NCBI GenBank assembly: GCA_023301785.1
Contig: JALZUF010000045.1
Coordinates: forward strand, 1-9,890
Source: Alphaproteobacteria bacterium
Lineage (GTDB): Bacteria; Pseudomonadota; Alphaproteobacteria; Micavibrionales; Micavibrionaceae
Length of the DNA stretch: 9,890 bases
Direction of reading: 5' to 3'
Shown: positions 7,301-9,890 of the stretch, piece by piece
Layout of the letters: every line of letters starts with the position of its first letter
How positions within the stretch are numbered: position 1 is the stretch's first letter
Program-made: the position numbers and the translations under genes
The notes under the pieces: model-generated
The model's database searches: none
Told to the model about the DNA's origin: nothing
Seen by the model: only the letters and a program-made list of their open reading frames with translations

Positions 7301-9258
7301 TTGACCAATTTTGTGTAAGCTGCCAATGGTGCAATACCATTGGAAGAAACAGTATGACCTAGATAATCAATTTGCGAACGGAATAATTGACACTTTGGGG
7401 GCTGAAGTTTCAAACCAGCCTGCCGGTATGCTAAAAAAACTTGGCGAAGAGCATCAAAATGAGATTTAATCGAATTGCTGTGGATGATGACGTCATCGAG
7501 ATAGGGTAAAGCCATAGAGGTCGGAATGCCGTGTAGCACCATTTTAACCAGGCGAGCATAAGTACTAGGACCGTTTGCCAAGCCGAAAGGAAGCCGTTTA
7601 AATTGATAACTTCCAAATGGAGTGGCAAAGGCCGTTTTTTCTTTGCTATCTGGGGAAAGTGGAACTACGTGAAAAGCGCCACTGGCATCGAGACCGGAGA
7701 AAACCGTACTGGAGGATAACCTGGCGAGGTTGTCCTCAATGTTGCCGATGGGAAAAGTGTCCCGTTTCGAAATTTTATTAAGTTGGCGAAAATCTACACA
7801 CCAACGGATTTTACCATTTTTCTTTCTGACGGCCACTAGGCCAAAATTCCAAGGAGAATTAGATTCCTCGATGACGTCATGATCTTGCCATTCCTTTAAT
7901 TGAGTTTGTAACTGTGGTTCTAGAGCCGGATTGACCGGTCGGTAACGCTGGTTAATGGGCGGACCATCCTCTGTATATATAGTGTGAGAGATGAGATCAG
8001 TCGTGCCGAATTCTCCCTTAAAACTAAAAATGTCCCAAAATTCGAGTAATAAAAGAGCAGCTCGTTGACGAGCAGGAAAGTCTTTTTGTAAGAGATCCGA
8101 TTCCGTAAGATGGAAAGTCGATTCCAAAAATTTCAATCGAGCTGTTTGATTTTCGTCCGTCGTGGGCCCACCCAAGAGGGAGTCAGTAGAAGCCGAAGGA
8201 GGTAAGATAGGATCAGGCAATTTAAATGGAGCGGTAACTTTATTTGGAGCAGGAGTTAGATTTAACGTTGAAATGCGCCAAGGAAAGCGTGCCGCGTCTT
8301 GAGAAGAACATGTGAGATGAAAGTCACCATAATAAGTATTGGCTGGGATTTGAATATCATGACCTAATGTATTCATGATGCCCACTGTTAATGAACCCTG
8401 TTTATCAGGAAGAGCGATGCTATTAATCCACGGGTGAGCATCCCATTTATCCATAAATTGAAGGGATCCAACAATGCAACCCGAGATATTGCTCGGCATA
8501 CGTTGCTTTGTAATCATAGGAGCCTGAACAGTAATTAATTTAGTTGTGCATGCAGGTACAACGACATCCTTCTCCAGAAATAACGGAGAAAGGGAGCATT
8601 CTGTAGCTCGCGGAGATGCGGCTTGTTTTAATAGGGGAATGAGTTTTCCCTGGAGAGATAATGAATCGCGAGAATGAATTTGATCAATGTTATGCCGTTT
8701 CAAAAATGGTCCAGCAATGTTCATAGGCATAGCTAAACCCTCAACCACTACAGGACGGAGCTTGAATTTGGTTGGGCAGGTGGATAATTGAACATGAATA
8801 TGTCGACGAGTTTCCCCTAGAACTTTCATCGAACTGTCACTTTTGGCTGTGCCAATATGAGTCAAAGTTAAAGGTCGTAAATCAGTAGTCAAATTAAGTC
8901 CCAATTTAAGAGCGAAATCAGGACTCACAACAGTTCGCCAAGTGTTGCCTGAATCCACCAAAGCCAGCCCAGAAATATCATTGACCTTAATGGCAATATA
9001 TTTACAATAAGAGCTTGCTTGTGATAAATTTCCAGTCGCACCAATGCTGTCATGAACAATAGCCGTTTGGACCGGTGTTAAAATCGGCGCCCGCGGAATT
9101 ATGGGTAAAGGAGAACTTGCCTGTGATGACTCGGCAAGGCGCGAACGAGGAGTGGAAATTGTGGTGGGAGCCCGGGGCGAGAGCCCCGGACTGATTAGTT
9201 TTCCGAATGGGAAAACGTAGAATGATGGCGATGGTGAAAATGGTCCTGATGGGAGTGA
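4312..9258 (-). CDS. pol: Pol polyprotein: protease, reverse transcriptase, RNase H, integrase, C-terminal extension
   Basis: Replication polyprotein of a Ty3/gypsy element, probably made as Gag-Pol by -1 frameshifting near 9198; the frame is open from 9258. Numbering below takes the Leu codon at 8961 as residue 1. An aspartic protease begins about 15 residues earlier, with VDSG (2-5) as its active site. RT covers about 330-545: VDFRQLNK (389-396), LDASGAF with D425, LPFGLANGP (457-465), YLDD (487-490). RNase H covers about 637-758 with D643, E686, D711, D754. Integrase covers about 898-1240: a zinc finger H901, H906, C936, C939; the catalytic triad D968, D1029, E1064; and a GPY/F-like module at SGWSGPWRI (1200-1208). 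Residues 1241-1549 are Ser/Pro-rich and unrecognised. The D1029-E1064 gap is 34 residues, one short of the usual 35. No stop or missing catalytic residue was found. The protein starts in Gag, so there is no start codon of its own. Confidence 0.96.
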   Translation of the reverse strand, partial: SLPSGPFSPSPSFYVFPFGKLISPGLSPRAPTTISTPRSRLAESSQASSPLPIIPRAPILTPVQTAIVHDSIGATGNLSQASSYCKYIAIKVNDISGLALVDSGNTWRTVVSPDFALKLGLNLTTDLRPLTLTHIGTAKSDSSMKVLGETRRHIHVQLSTCPTKFKLRPVVVEGLAMPMNIAGPFLKRHNIDQIHSRDSLSLQGKLIPLLKQAASPRATECSLSPLFLEKDVVVPACTTKLITVQAPMITKQRMPSNISGCIVGSLQFMDKWDAHPWINSIALPDKQGSLTVGIMNTLGHDIQIPANTYYGDFHLTCSSQDAARFPWRISTLNLTPAPNKVTAPFKLPDPILPPSASTDSLLGGPTTDENQTARLKFLESTFHLTESDLLQKDFPARQRAALLLLEFWDIFSFKGEFGTTDLISHTIYTEDGPPINQRYRPVNPALEPQLQTQLKEWQDHDVIEESNSPWNFGLVAVRKKNGKIRWCVDFRQLNKISKRDTFPIGNIEDNLARLSSSTVFSGLDASGAFHVVPLSPDSKEKTAFATPFGSYQFKRLPFGLANGPSTYARLVKMVLHGIPTSMALPYLDDVIIHSNSIKSHFDALRQVFLAYRQAGLKLQPPKCQLFRSQIDYLGHTVSSNGIAPLAAYTKLVKDWPLPTTRNETRAFLGKVGYYRRFIKGFAALAKPLTDKLAADGTLDKATFVPTDQFKTAFLTLRSALTTAPILAYPQFSSDQPFILDTDWSQDNAAIGGVLSQKQGGLERVIAYGAKKLCASQVSYPPTKGELYGIIFFVNYWRYYLQHRPFIIRTDHMSLRFIQNMEAPVGMISRWLHLLSAFNFTIQYRPGKSHGNADALSRLSSLKHDKDLPLVDDVDTATSPNFIFALEVLADNSSSTSLPNDSHKFWDPIYLRDKQRADVDMKFLFSFLPLSSADRDKYCTEHFKSMSAPSKLFLGCASSCFIDKQGLIRYKFLPNFHHLPTERHVILLPTCMIPSAIMRAHKQAAHMGPQNTFNRLKMYAFFFNMMATIRRTLLSCGPCQTKTTRLPDQRHSLRSHVPGYPFQVLSLDFVGPFPPSHPHKYLYLFTIKDTFTKWIEAFPMQRATASEVVRVLQTEIFSRFGKCERLHSDRGSQFTGHMLQQLGDVLNIRITQTPAYNPKSNAVERMHRDLKAALMATCVHQPSKWADHIPAILTAFRSAISASTGFSPFQLMFGRNPIEDLDAICPSPTQLRKLCTAPDHFRLMTTYLTQAYQLARENMGLAIERQRSNYHRLPKFLALGDAVWLFTPILSDRKLPKFKSGWSGPWRISKQINDLTFEIVYDARGARRVEIVSSDRLRRFFPDESSTPRPPPEGNLSLGGDELCHYFPSIRRPHMDSAPIDKQILPLRGCSSSSSQDTLSGFSQPSEFPTPSLPQDTSCLDSTSAVASSRRSSSSTSLSLPRADVHKSKQNSTPHLQNSPVTSSPVSLALDDSSPPPSTPTSLDTNDPKFRETFLQPEALPYKQQNVYDWDLTTANTDSSSSSSVERTGPPVSLAQPGRDETSRTHAREPNTRTVSKTHSDRLPSSFVDSEAYLRYAPDRDVQQRRCDRYFRRTNAYRDKTSAELGSGSSRVTLAPRPSDLPVDAAPEPGELGAPAEPAGDCPVSTTQE
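9169..9204 (-). promoter_or_regulatory. Candidate -1 programmed ribosomal frameshift signal (slippery site plus hairpin)
   Basis: The last gag codons are GAA AAC followed by the TAA stop; preceded by G they make the heptamer GGAAAAC (9204-9198). Slipping back one base puts AAA in the A site and continues as CTA ATC AGT in the pol frame. Five bases after the heptamer begins a hairpin with arms AGTCCGGGGC (9192-9183) and GCCCCGGGCT (9178-9169) and a TCTC loop: ten pairs, one of them G-U, with a perfect 7-bp GC core. Spacing and stem fit known -1 frameshift stimulators. The weak point is the P site, where GAA to GGA mismatches at the middle base, so the heptamer is not a canonical X-XXY-YYZ site. 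Confidence 0.7.
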
Positions 9259-9890
9259 TCATCGGCCGAGTTAGATCGGTCGTCCTCCAACGCATTGATT
9301 CGTGGACGAAAATTTCCTCTTGAGCGGAAAAATGGACGACGGCGACCGGAAGATGATCCTCTAGAACCCCTAGAACTTCCGCGCCAGTTGGTGGAGGGAG
9401 TTCTTTGAGTCGACATCTGTGGGCGTGGTTGGCGGGATGAGTTTTGAGAGCTCATGCGGGGCGGCAGAGATGTCGAGCGCTGATTCGAAGAGGCAAACAT
9501 CAAGCCAAAAGCTTTCGGATTCCTCTTGATTCGATCGATTGCGCTGGTGAACAATGTACAGTCACGAATGGGATGTGACGACATTTTGCAGAAATGGCAT
9601 TTGCCGCCCTCCGGCAAGTTACGAACGCCTTGATGAAGAGCCGCCACAGTAGCATCCAGCTGGGAGATGCCGGCGGCATGTTGAGAAGGGAGAGCAGTTT
9701 TTCCATATGCGCGGTGAGCCAAATCCTGATTTCCCAAAAATTCACGAGCTTTTGTGAGCAGCTCAGTGTAACGGATGGTAGATTGATTTGGAAGTTGTTT
9801 CAAATAAAGAGAAAGTTCGAGATTGTTGATGTGCAGAGCAAATCGATCTTTGAGGACCAGCGAAGTTTCTTCTTTATGATTCCAGTCCGG
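9195..9890 (-). CDS. gag: Gag polyprotein, C-terminal part (capsid end and nucleocapsid)
   Basis: The frame is open from the window edge, so this is the last 231 residues of a longer structural protein; the start is missing. The visible N-terminal part (residues 1-90, for example DRFALHINNLELSLYLKQL) is helical in character, consistent with the end of a capsid domain. A single CCHC zinc knuckle, C-x2-C-x4-H-x4-C, spans C98, C101, H106, C111 and should bind genomic RNA. It is followed by an Arg/Gly/Ser-rich stretch (about 165-195, with GSSRGSRGSSSGRRR), a usual nucleocapsid-type RNA-binding tail. A His-rich segment (212-223) lies just before the end. The stop at 9197-9195 overlaps the pol frame, and the final codons form the putative frameshift site. 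Together with its place upstream of pol, the knuckle makes the identification secure although the capsid sequence itself is not one I recognise. Confidence 0.92.
   Translation of the reverse strand, partial: PDWNHKEETSLVLKDRFALHINNLELSLYLKQLPNQSTIRYTELLTKAREFLGNQDLAHRAYGKTALPSQHAAGISQLDATVAALHQGVRNLPEGGKCHFCKMSSHPIRDCTLFTSAIDRIKRNPKAFGLMFASSNQRSTSLPPRMSSQNSSRQPRPQMSTQRTPSTNWRGSSRGSRGSSSGRRRPFFRSRGNFRPRINALEDDRSNSADDHSHQDHFHHRHHSTFSHSEN

Larger units (their letters stand above)
1..9890 (-). mobile_element. Ty3/gypsy-class LTR retroelement with env (endogenous retrovirus-like), both ends cut by the window
   Basis: Three long minus-strand frames follow each other as gag, pol and env. The Pol order is protease, RT, RNase H, integrase, which is the Ty3/gypsy (and retroviral) order and differs from Ty1/copia, where integrase precedes RT. 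Gag and pol overlap by 64 bases in different frames; env is separated from pol by a spacer with a splice acceptor. No in-frame stop or frameshift interrupts any of the three genes, and the protease, RT, RNase H and integrase catalytic residues are present, so the copy looks intact over the visible part. The 5' LTR, primer-binding site and start of gag would lie beyond 9890, and the 3' LTR continues past position 1. LTR identity and target-site duplication therefore cannot be examined here. The class assignment is firm; the clade within Ty3/gypsy and the host are not determined. Confidence 0.95.

Noticed and set aside
8961..8961. A start codon for pol at the TTG just before the protease DSG motif
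   Set aside because: The frame stays open to 9258 and protease sequence (YIAIKVNDISGLA) is already visible upstream. Pol is expected as a Gag-Pol frameshift product.
9210..9216. GTTTTCC as the slippery site
   Set aside because: It is a poor heptamer match and lies 17 bases from the hairpin, too far; GGAAAAC is correctly spaced.
1..9890. CRISPR arrays, tRNA or rRNA genes, bacterial promoters
   Set aside because: No regularly spaced repeats, cloverleaf or rRNA-like sequence was seen, and the gene content is that of a eukaryotic LTR element.

Overview
The window is filled by one long LTR retroelement of the Ty3/gypsy (Metaviridae) class, lying entirely on the minus strand and carrying a large third, envelope-like gene. 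Nothing supports a plus-strand gene, a bacterial operon or an RNA gene. The element type, a eukaryotic polypyrimidine-AG splice acceptor ahead of env, and a secretory glycoprotein with a C-type-lectin-like domain point to an invertebrate metazoan host. The phylum cannot be fixed from this sequence.

Layout in the direction of transcription (high to low coordinates). Gag enters from the right edge without its N-terminus (9890-9195) and ends with one CCHC zinc knuckle, an RG-rich stretch and a His-rich tail. Pol (open 9258-4312) is in the -1 frame relative to gag. A candidate slippery heptamer at the last gag codons is followed five bases later by a GC-rich 10-bp hairpin, a good candidate programmed -1 frameshift signal. 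Pol runs protease (DSG), reverse transcriptase (YLDD), RNase H and integrase (HHCC zinc finger, D-D-E core, GPY/F-like module), and then a roughly 310-residue Ser/Pro-rich tail with no family I recognise. A 489-bp spacer (4311-3823) contains a strong 3' splice site. The first ATG after that site starts the env signal peptide at 3822. Env (3822-259, 1187 aa) is followed by about 258 bases that probably include U3 of the 3' LTR, with a TATA box near the left edge. The 5' LTR, primer-binding site, gag start and most of the 3' LTR lie outside the window.

The most unusual part is Env. Behind the signal peptide comes a complete C-type-lectin-like fold signature with its four canonical cysteines. 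A proline-rich linker and a furin-type RPRRR site then separate it from a 14-cysteine glycoprotein ectodomain, which is tentatively of the chuvirus/class III type. A membrane anchor follows, and then an exceptionally long (about 310 aa) cytoplasmic tail with an Arg/Ser-rich block, an R6 run, a PSAP motif and a helical C-terminus. The simplest model is an endogenous retrovirus-like element whose Gag-Pol builds particles and whose spliced env mRNA gives a cleavable, lectin-headed spike. All three frames are open and the expected catalytic residues are present, so the copy looks young or maintained.
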